A DNA stretch of 64,000 nt, taken from contig JBAYZS010000001.1 in NCBI GenBank assembly GCA_041672395.1, positions 26,477 through 90,476 of the forward strand, given 5' to 3'. The notes below the pieces were generated by a model that did no database searches, was not told the origin of the DNA, and was given only the letters and a program-made list of their open reading frames with translations. Positions 16,696-23,848 of the stretch are shown piece after piece. A program made the translations under genes and the position numbers. Numbering within the stretch: position 1 is the stretch's first letter; the number at the start of each line of letters is the position of its first letter. The stretch comes from UBA5287 sp041672395. GTDB lineage: Bacteria > Bacteroidota > Bacteroidia > Bacteroidales > Dysgonomonadaceae.

Positions 16696-17566
16696 TGAAA
16701 AGTGTCTCTTTTTCTTTAGCCGACAAACTACTATAACCCGATTGTTTTAATTTGTCTAAAATAGCATCAATTTCTACTTGCTCGTTCTGTTTTCTATAAT
16801 TATAATCACTGTCGGTCTCTTTCTTTTTATAAGTGACTTTCATTTTTGCCTTTCCTTTTTTAGGTTTAAACAGGTTGATGGTTTTATCAACCATTAAACT
16901 CATCCATTCAGTAAGATCACTTCCTTTTTTATATCGAGAAGCAAAAATGAAACCTGCGATTGCTCCACCTATATGAGCGACATGACCTCCCGGATTATTA
17001 GCGTTATCCAAAGCCAGAAAATCTAGCAAAAAAACAAAAACAGCTATATAAATGATTTTAATGCTGCCAAATAAAAATAAGTTTATTCTTATTTCAGGAC
17101 GATAAAAAGCGATACCCATAACAATTGCCATTACAGCAGCTGAAGCCCCAATCATCAAGCTATTTCCCATTCCAACATAAAAAGGAATGAGATTAAAAGT
17201 AAGTATAAAAAGAATTGCGCCCGATAATCCACCAATAATATACAAACTTCCCAGCGTTCTTCCGCTGAAGTACTGCATGAATATACTTCCAAACCAATAT
17301 AACCAAAGCATATTAAACAGAATATGCCAAAAACCATTGTGGACAAACATATATGTGATTGGCGTCCAGATTCTATGTAATAAATCTGTCGGGTCAGATG
17401 GGACAGCAAGATATTGGATAAAATTAAGTTGCTGCAGGTTAAACAACGTAAGAACAACCTCAAGCACTTTGATTAATAAAAAAACAATAGTGTTGATAAA
17501 GATTAGCTTTATCATCACATCGCCCGTTTTATATGTTATTTTTAATCTATCAAAAAAATCTCCCAT
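16679..17566 (-). CDS. Rhomboid family intramembrane serine protease with a C-terminal cytosolic tail
   Basis: Intramembrane protease. The catalytic serine is S142 in GASAAV and the catalytic histidine H198 in VAHIGG; the L1-loop region FWHILFNMLWLYWFG is present. Six membrane segments are followed by a lysine-rich tail of about 85 residues (from RYKKGSD). I chose the ATG at 17564-17566 (MGDFFDRL) over one 129 bp upstream, because the upstream region codes for the end of the previous rhomboid and lacks family features. The overlap with the upstream rhomboid is 17 bp and with the downstream phosphatase-fold gene also 17 bp. Confidence 0.86.
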   Translation of the reverse strand: MGDFFDRLKITYKTGDVMIKLIFINTIVFLLIKVLEVVLTLFNLQQLNFIQYLAVPSDPTDLLHRIWTPITYMFVHNGFWHILFNMLWLYWFGSIFMQYFSGRTLGSLYIIGGLSGAILFILTFNLIPFYVGMGNSLMIGASAAVMAIVMGIAFYRPEIRINLFLFGSIKIIYIAVFVFLLDFLALDNANNPGGHVAHIGGAIAGFIFASRYKKGSDLTEWMSLMVDKTINLFKPKKGKAKMKVTYKKKETDSDYNYRKQNEQVEIDAILDKLKQSGYSSLSAKEKETLFNASKK

Positions 17567-18317
17567 CTTTTCTATCTTTTTTCTTCCAATAAAGAATTGC
17601 GAGTAGTCCAAAAAGTATTCCGCCCAAATGTGCAAAGTGGGCCACATTATCGCCCGAAAAGTTTGCAACACCAAAGAATAGTTCAACAATTCCATAACCC
17701 AATACCATCCATTTAGCCTTAATAGGCACAGGGATTGGAATAATCATCATTTCAACATTTGGAAATATCATGGCAAAAGCCAATAATATTCCAAAAACAG
17801 CACCCGACGCACCAATGGTTGCACTATTCAGAATCATGTTCAAATTACCCTGGAGTGGATCGGAATAGTTCATGCCCTGCATAATAATTGAATGACCATT
17901 AGCATAAACTTCAGAGATAGCCTCATCTGACATGCCATTTTTAATAAACAGCAATCTGAAATAAACAACTAACATCTGAATTGCAGCAGCTCCAATACCA
18001 GTAATAAAATAATAAGAAATGAATCTTTTTGATCCCCAGTATTGTTCAATAAATCTGCCGAACATAAATACCGCAAACATGTTTGAAAACACATGTATGA
18101 AACTGCGAGGGTCATGTAAAAACATGTATGTTATGGGTTGGTAGATCTGAAATGCAGCTGATTCAATATAATGCAGTCCAAGAAAATTAGAAATGTCAAT
18201 TCCTCGTCTGAACAATAAAGATTGAGCAAGCCAAACAATCACATTGATAATAATAAGGTTCAAAGTGACCGGGGGGATTGAATTTGAAATTCCTGTTCTA
18301 TAATTATTCATAACCAT
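17550..18317 (-). CDS. Rhomboid family intramembrane serine protease
   Basis: First gene of the three-gene minus-strand unit. Catalytic serine S171 lies in GASGAV and catalytic histidine H230 in AHFAHLGG. Six hydrophobic segments and FIHVFSNMFAVFMFG, the conserved L1/TM2 region, are visible. Length 255 aa fits a minimal rhomboid. An alternative start two codons in (MNNYRT) is equally possible. Substrates are unknown. The tandem, overlapping arrangement with a second rhomboid suggests a shared target or a division of substrates. Confidence 0.88.
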   Translation of the reverse strand: MVMNNYRTGISNSIPPVTLNLIIINVIVWLAQSLLFRRGIDISNFLGLHYIESAAFQIYQPITYMFLHDPRSFIHVFSNMFAVFMFGRFIEQYWGSKRFISYYFITGIGAAAIQMLVVYFRLLFIKNGMSDEAISEVYANGHSIIMQGMNYSDPLQGNLNMILNSATIGASGAVFGILLAFAMIFPNVEMMIIPIPVPIKAKWMVLGYGIVELFFGVANFSGDNVAHFAHLGGILFGLLAILYWKKKDRKDGRFF

Positions 18318-18425
18318 TAATAAATTCTGTGAGGGGCAAAATTACGTATTATTTCCTTTTAATGACCGTTTTTTGGGCATAATATGATTTTTTTTGAGTA
18401 AAAATGAATTCTTTTTACATTTTTT

Positions 18426-18457
18426 CTTGATTATTGAATAATTATCATTTATATTTG
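18426..18457 (+). promoter_or_regulatory. Promoter of the HU gene
   Basis: TATATTTG at 18450-18457 matches TAnnTTTG. CTTG at 18426-18429 lies 20 bp upstream, the right spacing for the -33 element. This is the best complete Bacteroidota promoter in the window apart from that of rpsO, and fits a strongly expressed gene. Confidence 0.65.
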
Positions 18458-18518
18458 GAGCGAAATGGGCTTGTAGCCTTTACTTTATCATGTATTTTAA
18501 TTTTTTAATTAACATTTT

Positions 18519-18785
18519 ATGAACAAATCAGAATTAATTGATGCAATAGCTCAAGAATCAGGGCTAAGCAAAGTAGATGCAAAAAAAGCGTTGGATGCAA
18601 CCTTAAACGCAATTGCTGGAGAAGTTAAAGGTGGTGGAAAAGTTGTATTAGTAGGTTTTGGAACTTTCTCTGTTTCTGAAAGAAGCGCTAGAAAAGGAAT
18701 TAATCCACGTACAAAACAAACCATTGAAATTCCTGCAAAAAAGACAACCAAATTCAAACCAGGAGCAGATCTAGCTAGTTTGTAA
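18519..18785 (+). CDS. hup: HU family DNA-binding protein
   Basis: Small histone-like protein that bends and compacts DNA as a dimer. The N-terminus MNKSELIDAIA, the hinge GFGTFSV and the DNA-binding arm ARKGINPRTKQTIEIP are textbook HU. Length 88 aa is typical. It is monocistronic, with its own promoter and terminator. The GFGTF hinge is also shared by IHF, but the arm sequence RTKQTIEIPA favours HU. Confidence 0.95.
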   Translation: MNKSELIDAIAQESGLSKVDAKKALDATLNAIAGEVKGGGKVVLVGFGTFSVSERSARKGINPRTKQTIEIPAKKTTKFKPGADLASL

Positions 18786-18809
18786 GTTGTAATCTCGATG
18801 AGAATTATG

Positions 18810-18845
18810 AAAGAGGGATAAATCATTTTAGCTTATTCCTCTTTT
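18810..18845 (+). terminator. Terminator of the HU gene
   Basis: AAAGAGG at 18810-18816 pairs with CCTCTTT near 18838-18844; flanking GATAA/TTATT extends the stem. A T-rich end follows. Confidence 0.6.
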
Positions 18846-18918
18846 ATAATTTATGATAATTAAAAAGAAATTCTTTTGTAAAAAAAAATAAAGCATTACC
18901 TTTGTGCTCCAATAAAAT

Positions 18919-18991
18919 GACTCCGTAGCTCAGCTGGTAGAGCAATTGACTCTTAATCAATGGGTCAAGGGTTCGAATCCCTTCGGGGTCA
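18919..18991 (+). tRNA. tRNA-Lys (anticodon CTT)
   Basis: A complete cloverleaf. The acceptor stem is GACTCCG/CGGGGTC with one G-U pair, and the D-arm begins GCTCAGCTGGTAGAGC. The anticodon stem ATTGA/TCAAT holds the loop CTCTTAA with anticodon CTT at 18952-18954, and the T-arm contains GGGTTCGAATCCC. The discriminator is A and CCA is not encoded. Its 3' end is the attachment site of the integrated element, whose left end follows directly. Confidence 0.95.
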
Positions 18992-18992
18992 C
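18984..18992. repeat. attL core (9-bp direct repeat)
   Basis: CGGGGTCAC forms the last bases of tRNA-Lys plus one. It recurs at 26217-26225. The integrase gene lies at the other end of the element. Confidence 0.75.
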
Positions 18993-18999
18993 TTAATAT

Positions 19000-19037
19000 A
19001 AACGCAAAACATTGTATATCAGTTGTTTTGCGTTTTT
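19000..19037 (+). terminator. Element-borne terminator downstream of tRNA-Lys
   Basis: AAACGCAAAAC at 19000-19010 and GTTTTGCGTTT at 19025-19035 form an 11-bp perfect stem with a 14-nt loop, followed by TT. It is the first structure inside the element after the tRNA and probably replaces the host terminator that integration displaced to 26226. Confidence 0.7.
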
Positions 19038-19049
19038 GTGTATAGATAA

Positions 19050-19069
19050 ATGAACGTAAAATGAACAAG
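19050..19069. repeat. Integrase arm-type sites at the left end
   Basis: ATGAAC at 19050-19055 and ATGAACAAG at 19061-19069, 11 bp apart start to start. The same pair with the same 11-bp spacing occurs at the right end (26066 and 26077). Shared direct repeats at both ends of a tyrosine-recombinase element are expected of arm-binding sites. Confidence 0.5.
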
Positions 19070-19152
19070 TAGCATGGTTTTAGCATAAAAACCGCCTATT
19101 TCGCTCATTTAGGTATTAAAAAAACCACTCAAATTTTCATCTGAATGGCTTT

Positions 19153-19250
19153 TCTCTTGTAGCTCGAAAAACGACGATTAAATATTTCTCATGTAGATTA
19201 GAAAACGACGATTAAATAATTCTCTATTAGATGCGAAAACGATTAAATTT
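19153..19250. repeat. Three tandem repeats of about 34 bp at the left end
   Basis: Units start at TCTC at 19153, 19187 and 19221. They share the pattern TCTC-n-TGTAGnT...GAAAACGACGATTAAAT; the third is shortened by a few bases in the GACGAT part. They lie in a gene-free stretch between attL and the last gene. Function is unknown: excisionase or integrase arm sites, or a packaging or transfer site, are all possible. Confidence 0.75.
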
Positions 19251-19289
19251 AGATACTCCCATTTTTACCATTTGAGTAGTTCAGAATGT

Positions 19290-19380
19290 TTGCCAAAAGT
19301 TGCCGAAAGTTGCAATTTCTTTACTCCTAAATTACTGCCAATTACTGCCAATTAGTGCCAATTACTGCCAATTACTGCCA
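19290..19380. repeat. 10-bp-period tandem repeats
   Basis: TTGCCAAAAG and TTGCCGAAAG at 19290-19309 are followed by TTGCAATTTC. After a short break come five tandem 10-bp units of ATTACTGCCA at 19331-19380 (third unit ATTAGTGCCA). The 10-bp period places every copy on the same face of the helix. The array ends 3 bp before the last gene's stop codon. It is not a CRISPR: there are no spacers. Confidence 0.8.
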
Positions 19381-19383
19381 ATT

Positions 19384-19611
19384 TCACCTTGTCATTTTCG
19401 CCCTCAATTCTTCTTCAACTAAAAAAAGCGGTATATCAGTTTCATTATTTTTGCATTCCAACAATTCATTGACTGTTTTTAGAAACGCTTCCTTTGTCGG
19501 AGTAAACAGAAAGAATGATTTTACACCAATCAAATTAAAAATAATAGCTTCGAGTGCTTTTTTATCCAACTCATCAAAATATTTGTTGATAAAATTTTGA
19601 AGTTCGCCCAT
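19384..19611 (-). CDS. Small protein of the integrated element, function unknown
   Basis: About 75 aa if started at the ATG at 19609-19611 (MGELQNFINKYFDELDKKA), which begins just after the stop of the upstream gene; an ATG at 19638 would overlap that gene by 26 bp. The sequence is mostly helical and charged, with a central KSFFLFTPTKEAFLKTVNELL segment and the ending RAKMTR. I recognise no family. Coupling to the upstream KGVPN-type gene suggests a joint function. Confidence 0.5.
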   Translation of the reverse strand: MGELQNFINKYFDELDKKALEAIIFNLIGVKSFFLFTPTKEAFLKTVNELLECKNNETDIPLFLVEEELRAKMTR

Positions 19612-19612
19612 G

Positions 19613-19921
19613 TTATTTATTCGTATCGCTTTCATCATTTTTTAAATTAATAGTTATTACTCTAAATTCGTCTTTTTCTCTTAGGTCGTCAATTGATACC
19701 GCTTGTAGCTGTGGCAAAATAAACTTACTTAAGTCAATAATGAAACGTAATCTATCACGAGGGGTTAATGCATCCAAATCACTTTGCATTTGCTCCAAAT
19801 TGTCATCAATAAGCAATTGGAATGCCTTTCTTACTTGTTGGGTGGTTCGGTTCGGTACGCCCTTGCGAGTGCTTAATTTTCCCGCTCTACTTGCTAATTC
19901 TTTATTGTTTTCAAATGCCAT
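19613..19921 (-). CDS. Phage-like small DNA-associated protein with KGVPN motif (possible terminase-small-subunit relative)
   Basis: A 102-aa protein. The N-terminal part AGKLSTRKGVPNRTTQQVRKAFQ has the basic 'G.P.KGxPN' signature I recall from DUF5681-like and small-terminase-associated proteins of Bacteroidota phages and islands. A helical middle follows (RDRLRFIIDLSKFILPQLQAV) with an acidic C-terminus. If it is a terminase small subunit-like DNA-recognition protein, its target might be the tandem repeats at 19153-19380 close by. That is inference; the family call is from memory only. Confidence 0.5.
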   Translation of the reverse strand: MAFENNKELASRAGKLSTRKGVPNRTTQQVRKAFQLLIDDNLEQMQSDLDALTPRDRLRFIIDLSKFILPQLQAVSIDDLREKDEFRVITINLKNDESDTNK

Positions 19922-19996
19922 AACTGTAATTTTTAAAATGTTATTAATTAATTAATTAATTATTTGACTGTCAATATTATATCTTAATATGCTGTG

Positions 19997-20359
19997 TTAC
20001 ATTGTGTTTCTATAACACATGCCTACGGGGTGATGAAATTCTACTGTTATTGATTTTTGTGTATCAGGAATTGAAGTTTTACCGCCCGTATATTTTACTT
20101 TGGTTCTATCCCTTGCCAATAACCAAATATACTCCCGCTTGCGCTCCTTAATCATTTTATGAAATGAAGTAGTACCAACCTTTGCAAATCTTTTCTTTGG
20201 CACACGCTCACTTAAATCATGGAATAGTATAATATAATAGTTGCTTTTCTTGTCAATCTTAAATACTGCAATCGGTTTAAACCAACCTATTATATCAGAT
20301 AGCTTTGCATTAGTGCCATCTTCATTAATTAATCTGTGAAATGTAAATTTTTCTCTCAT
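19997..20359 (-). CDS. Element protein of unknown function, 120 aa
   Basis: A small basic protein (many K/R, pI clearly high) with no motif I recognise. Visible features are IIGWFKPIAVFKIDKKSNYYIIL, a central lysine/arginine cluster (ERVPKKRFAKVG, KERKREYIW), and the ending HHPVGMCYRNTM. It lies between the origin-like repeats and the KGVPN-type gene. The basic character and position would fit a nucleic-acid-binding role, but nothing more can be said. The coding call rests on a clean open frame in line with its neighbours on the minus strand. Confidence 0.55.
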   Translation of the reverse strand: MREKFTFHRLINEDGTNAKLSDIIGWFKPIAVFKIDKKSNYYIILFHDLSERVPKKRFAKVGTTSFHKMIKERKREYIWLLARDRTKVKYTGGKTSIPDTQKSITVEFHHPVGMCYRNTM

Positions 20360-20425
20360 CGCTGTTAATTTTTAAATTTATATTTATTAGTATTTTAATT
20401 AGTTGCTTTTTACTTTTCCTTTGTC

Positions 20426-20677
20426 GGTTGTAACATGTTACGACCTTGTACAACCTATGTTACAACCTAACTATCTGTGTAACAGCTCCGTTACAACCGT
20501 TACAACCTAAACGCATATCATATTTATATTATTTATTTTTTTACTTTTTTTTATTTATACTATTACTGTATTCTTTATGTGCGTTAATTGAAATAGGTTG
20601 TAACAGTCGTAACGGCGTTCAGTATCAATACTTTAGGTTGTAACATCGGTTGTAACACGGTTGTAACGGTTACGACC
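20426..20677. other. Putative replication origin of the element: iterons flanking an AT-rich tract
   Basis: Left cluster: GGTTGTAAC at 20426, GTTACGACC at 20437, GTACAACC at 20448, GTTACAACC at 20459, 20490 and 20499. Then an AT-rich stretch of about 70 bp (20510-20585) bounded by the inverted hexamers AACGCA (20510-20515) and TGCGTT (20580-20585). Right cluster: GGTTGTAAC at 20596, 20636, 20648 and 20659, and GTTACGACC at 20669. The dominant orientation flips across the AT tract, so the site is roughly symmetric. It abuts the 3' end of the replication-protein gene. Two iteron sets around an AT-rich melting region is the known architecture of SaPI origins. Confidence 0.7.
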
Positions 20678-20684
20678 GCATCAA

Positions 20685-23087
20685 TCAAAAAGGAATATCA
20701 CTTGTATCAATTAAAGTATGCCATGTTTTCTCTCTCTTATTATATCCAATATCTTTTTTATGATATTCAATGTATGTATCAATGTAACGCTTCACGTTGT
20801 TACGGTGAAAAACTTTTTCACTTCTTAATGTGCCGTTATTGTACTCATTAAGAAAATCCATTGCTTTAAACCTTCCGTTTGATTCCATCACTTCAAAAAT
20901 TCGCTCAAATTCGTCTAATAAAACATCATTTGAAAAGTACGCCCTGAAGTTGTCCGCATCTTTGGAGTACTCAATTCCTTCAACGCCAATCGACAAATAC
21001 AACATCACACATGTAATTAGCAACTCATAGAACAATTGCCACTCTGTCGCATCCCAATCATAAAAAAATGTGCTGTTAAAATAGTCATCGGGTTTATTGT
21101 TGGTGTTCCAAAAATCAGAAAACTTATACTCAATAAAACGCCTATTTGTTGAAGTCGCATCCTTATCATACCTAACCGCCCAATTTGTTGTAATAACAAA
21201 TTTAGGTGCATCCTGAAAGGGTATAACCACCGCTTGCGTTCCTTTCCTTTCGGCTGTTATATCTCCCGTAATTTGTGTATAAAGTGCATCGTAATTAAAA
21301 TTAGCGGGTACATCGTCAATAATATAAACATCATGGTATTTTTGCAAGTCCGCAAATACGTGTCTGTATCCCGGTTCAAATTCAGTACCACCACGCTTAT
21401 TATATCCTCTTACTGTTTGAAGTGCAATAGCTAATAAAGATTTGCCACGCCCGCCGTTCCTTCTCTCATCGTCCGCTCCTTCATCAGATAGTATAATAGC
21501 GGGGTTTTTAGCGGGGTTCTTGTAGTTGCTTATCAAATACCCTATCATTGAATAAAACGCCCGTACATCGCTTGTTTCCTTCTGTGTGAGTTCCTGAACA
21601 TCTTTATCTTTCCCAATTATTGCAGAAATTAAAAACCGTTCAAATTGCCCTATCCCTCTATTATCGGGGTCAAACTCTTTAAAGGTGTGTTCTTGTGATT
21701 TCGTGCCAATAAAAAAACCTAACCCATTACTTTTATAATCGATTAACTCAATATCGTTTTTGGTAATCTTTGCAACACCATTTTTGAAAGGAATGTAAAC
21801 CGTTTCTTTTGTGTCCTTATTCAAGTTATAAAGTTCACCCTTTAATAGCTTCCAACTTTTCAGAATATCATTCTCTTTAGCTATTAATTGATTTTCTATT
21901 TCGGTTCTATTGTCGGGGTGCTTAATGTGATTTTTCAAGTATGATATTGTATCAGTTTTGAAGTTGAACGGTTTTAATATCTTGCTTTCATTTTTGATAA
22001 TTGTGATTGTGTCATTTCCTTCTTCGGAAATTCTAATAAAACCATCACGTTTAAACCATTCCGCCACACGTGCGGGTTTTATCTTAAAATCATCAGTATA
22101 AAAATTAAAACTTTCCTTCTCTTTATCGCTCTCTAAATTGCTATCATGGTAATATGAATTTTCTTCACCATATCCATTATTTAAAAGCTGGGTTCTTGCC
22201 TTCTTCATATCATTGCCACATTCTAACACGGCAAAAACCTGTGCGGGGTTGTACGCTTTGGACGCTTCAAATTCTGTCGCATCAGTAAACACGTAAAACA
22301 GTTTATCCTGTTTCCTGTATCCACCTGAAACACCGCTTTTTTTACCCGCCCTTGTTAATGTAATCTCATCGCCTTTATCGCCCTCAATAGTCCATCCGTG
22401 CGACTGTAACAATGAAATAACATCTCCACGCATGTTATAATCGTCAAAGGGTGAAAGTGCTTCTAAACGCTTTGTTTGCCCTTTGGTTTGTAGTGGTTGC
22501 GGTGGTGTGTGTGCTTCTTTAGTTGGTTCACTCCAATACTTCGCAAGCTTCCTAAACTCAAAAGTTTCATTATAAACAACATTCGCATCATGTGGTATAA
22601 AACATGCCCTCGCAATGTCCTTTCCCGATTCATCAACATCTAAATCAAAAGCATCTTTGCAATACCTTTGATACATTCTAAAAACCTTCTCATGCTCATC
22701 TTTAGTTGTTGCCGGCACAATCCATTTAATGCCATCCCCTGAAGGTGAAATAAACAAAAGTACCGTATCAACTTCTTTTTGATTGAGTAGTTTATTCTTT
22801 ATATTTTCAACCTCTACATGGTCAAAGTCCAAAGCAATTAATGAAGAATATTCAACCAATGCCGTTTTTTTCCTTTCGGTGAAAGTACCTGAAAATGTAA
22901 CATAGTCAAATTTGGTAGCCTTAAAGCTTCTTGCTTCGTCTGCATCTGTAATGCTTCTTAGGTTATCAGTAATAGTTTTAAAGTGATTGCCTTTGATAAC
23001 CTTTGCAACATCTGAAAGTGTAATATCCTTATAAGGTTGGGTATTTCTTATTGGTGCTTTGAAGTAAGAAAATTTATGTTTGTTCAT
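20685..23087 (-). CDS. Primase-like / SF3-helicase-like replication protein of the element
   Basis: An 800-aa protein. Residues 1-185 resemble the BT4734/VirE_N-type domain, with primase-like motifs ALDFDH (85-90), SPSGDGIKW (114-122) and ARACFIPHD (159-167). Residues about 220-310 are a small linker domain (GGYRKQDKLFYVF, PAQVFAVLECGND). The C-terminal third is a helicase: Walker A GGRGKS at 545-550, Walker B YIIDDVP at 588-594, the TGDITAERKG block near 607, and STNRRFIEY with an arginine-finger-like RR at 649-650. One chain thus appears to hold primase and helicase functions, enough to start replication at the adjacent iteron site. It overlaps the upstream gene by 4 bp. Domain names are from memory. 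Confidence 0.8.
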   Translation of the reverse strand: MNKHKFSYFKAPIRNTQPYKDITLSDVAKVIKGNHFKTITDNLRSITDADEARSFKATKFDYVTFSGTFTERKKTALVEYSSLIALDFDHVEVENIKNKLLNQKEVDTVLLFISPSGDGIKWIVPATTKDEHEKVFRMYQRYCKDAFDLDVDESGKDIARACFIPHDANVVYNETFEFRKLAKYWSEPTKEAHTPPQPLQTKGQTKRLEALSPFDDYNMRGDVISLLQSHGWTIEGDKGDEITLTRAGKKSGVSGGYRKQDKLFYVFTDATEFEASKAYNPAQVFAVLECGNDMKKARTQLLNNGYGEENSYYHDSNLESDKEKESFNFYTDDFKIKPARVAEWFKRDGFIRISEEGNDTITIIKNESKILKPFNFKTDTISYLKNHIKHPDNRTEIENQLIAKENDILKSWKLLKGELYNLNKDTKETVYIPFKNGVAKITKNDIELIDYKSNGLGFFIGTKSQEHTFKEFDPDNRGIGQFERFLISAIIGKDKDVQELTQKETSDVRAFYSMIGYLISNYKNPAKNPAIILSDEGADDERRNGGRGKSLLAIALQTVRGYNKRGGTEFEPGYRHVFADLQKYHDVYIIDDVPANFNYDALYTQITGDITAERKGTQAVVIPFQDAPKFVITTNWAVRYDKDATSTNRRFIEYKFSDFWNTNNKPDDYFNSTFFYDWDATEWQLFYELLITCVMLYLSIGVEGIEYSKDADNFRAYFSNDVLLDEFERIFEVMESNGRFKAMDFLNEYNNGTLRSEKVFHRNNVKRYIDTYIEYHKKDIGYNKREKTWHTLIDTSDIPF

Positions 23088-23449
23088 TTGCTCACTCCTT
23101 TCTTATTTGTTCTTTGATAATATCCTTTACAATTAGGTGTATTATCAAATATAAGGTCTAATTGTTTTCTTTGTGGAACAAGTTCGGGGTTGGTAGTTAG
23201 GAATTGCACACGGCTATGTTTAGTTATTGGACAAACACCTAAACGTACTACCTCAACGTTGTTTTGCTTCCGTAATTCTGCAACGTAACGGCATACATTT
23301 GCGCGCTCTATGCCTGTCAACTGTGCCACTTCAAGCATAGTCATAGGACGGACAAATAAAGTGCTGTAAACCTTCTGTAATTGATTAATTTTAGTATCTT
23401 TGTTATTGCCGTTCAAAGATATTAAAGGAGTGCTTAAATGTTTTTTCAT
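23084..23449 (-). CDS. Winged-helix DNA-binding protein of the element
   Basis: A 121-aa protein with a helix-turn-helix in MTMLEVAQLTGIERANVCRYVAEL and a following wing-like segment (NVEVVRLGVCPIT). It overlaps both neighbours by 4 bp (start in the end of the HTH gene, stop in the start of the replication gene), so the three are translationally coupled. It may be a regulator of the operon or an accessory initiator that binds the iterons. No closer family assignment. Confidence 0.6.
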   Translation of the reverse strand: MKKHLSTPLISLNGNNKDTKINQLQKVYSTLFVRPMTMLEVAQLTGIERANVCRYVAELRKQNNVEVVRLGVCPITKHSRVQFLTTNPELVPQRKQLDLIFDNTPNCKGYYQRTNKKGVSK

Positions 23450-23751
23450 TTTTGCGCTCCTTTCTTTTTTACTTCAGTAAACAACGCTTCAATATCGGTT
23501 CGCTTATAAAAGCGTTTCCCGCCAATAGCATAAAGTTTTAATTTGCCTTTGTTTTCCCATTGCCAAAGGGTGCTATTACTTGCAAGTTTTCCTCTTACTT
23601 CTGTCTTTGGTATGTACTCATCAAATACATCTTTGCTTTTCTCTACTGTGTCAGCTTTTTGGCTTTCTGCTTGTGCTTCTTTTATCCAACGTTTGAAAAT
23701 TGGTTCTAACTTGGATAATGGTACGTTAAAAAATACTTGTTCTGCTTGCAT
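23446..23751 (-). CDS. Excisionase-like helix-turn-helix protein
   Basis: A 101-aa protein. The C-terminal half is a MerR/excisionase-type HTH of the HTH_17 kind: TEVRGKLASNSTLWQWENKGKL, then YAIGGKRFYKRTDIEALF, the usual 'GgkrfYrrsDIeal' ending. The N-terminal half is a helical segment. Such proteins act as Xis directing excision with the tyrosine integrase, or as AlpA-like regulators. It heads the three-gene replication operon and lies downstream of a cluster of GGTTAC repeats that may be its operator. Confidence 0.75.
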   Translation of the reverse strand: MQAEQVFFNVPLSKLEPIFKRWIKEAQAESQKADTVEKSKDVFDEYIPKTEVRGKLASNSTLWQWENKGKLKLYAIGGKRFYKRTDIEALFTEVKKKGAQK

Positions 23752-23797
23752 ATTGAATTTGTTTAAATGTTCAATTGCAAGATAGATTCGTGTAAGG

Positions 23798-23836
23798 GGT
23801 TACATAAGGTTACGAATGTTTGTTACATGTGGTTAT
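23798..23836. promoter_or_regulatory. Candidate operator: four GTTA(C) repeats upstream of the HTH operon
   Basis: GGTTAC at 23798 and 23808, GTTAC at 23822 and GGTTAT at 23831, all in one orientation, in the 97-bp gap before the excisionase-like gene. The same GTTAC core makes up the origin iterons. This suggests that one protein of the element binds both sites, for example to link copy number to operon expression. Confidence 0.4.
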
Positions 23837-23848
23837 ATTTGTTCTAAC

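Noticed and set aside
19290..19380. CRISPR-like array of short repeats
   Set aside because: Repeats are 10 bp and directly tandem, with no spacers and no cas genes anywhere in the window.
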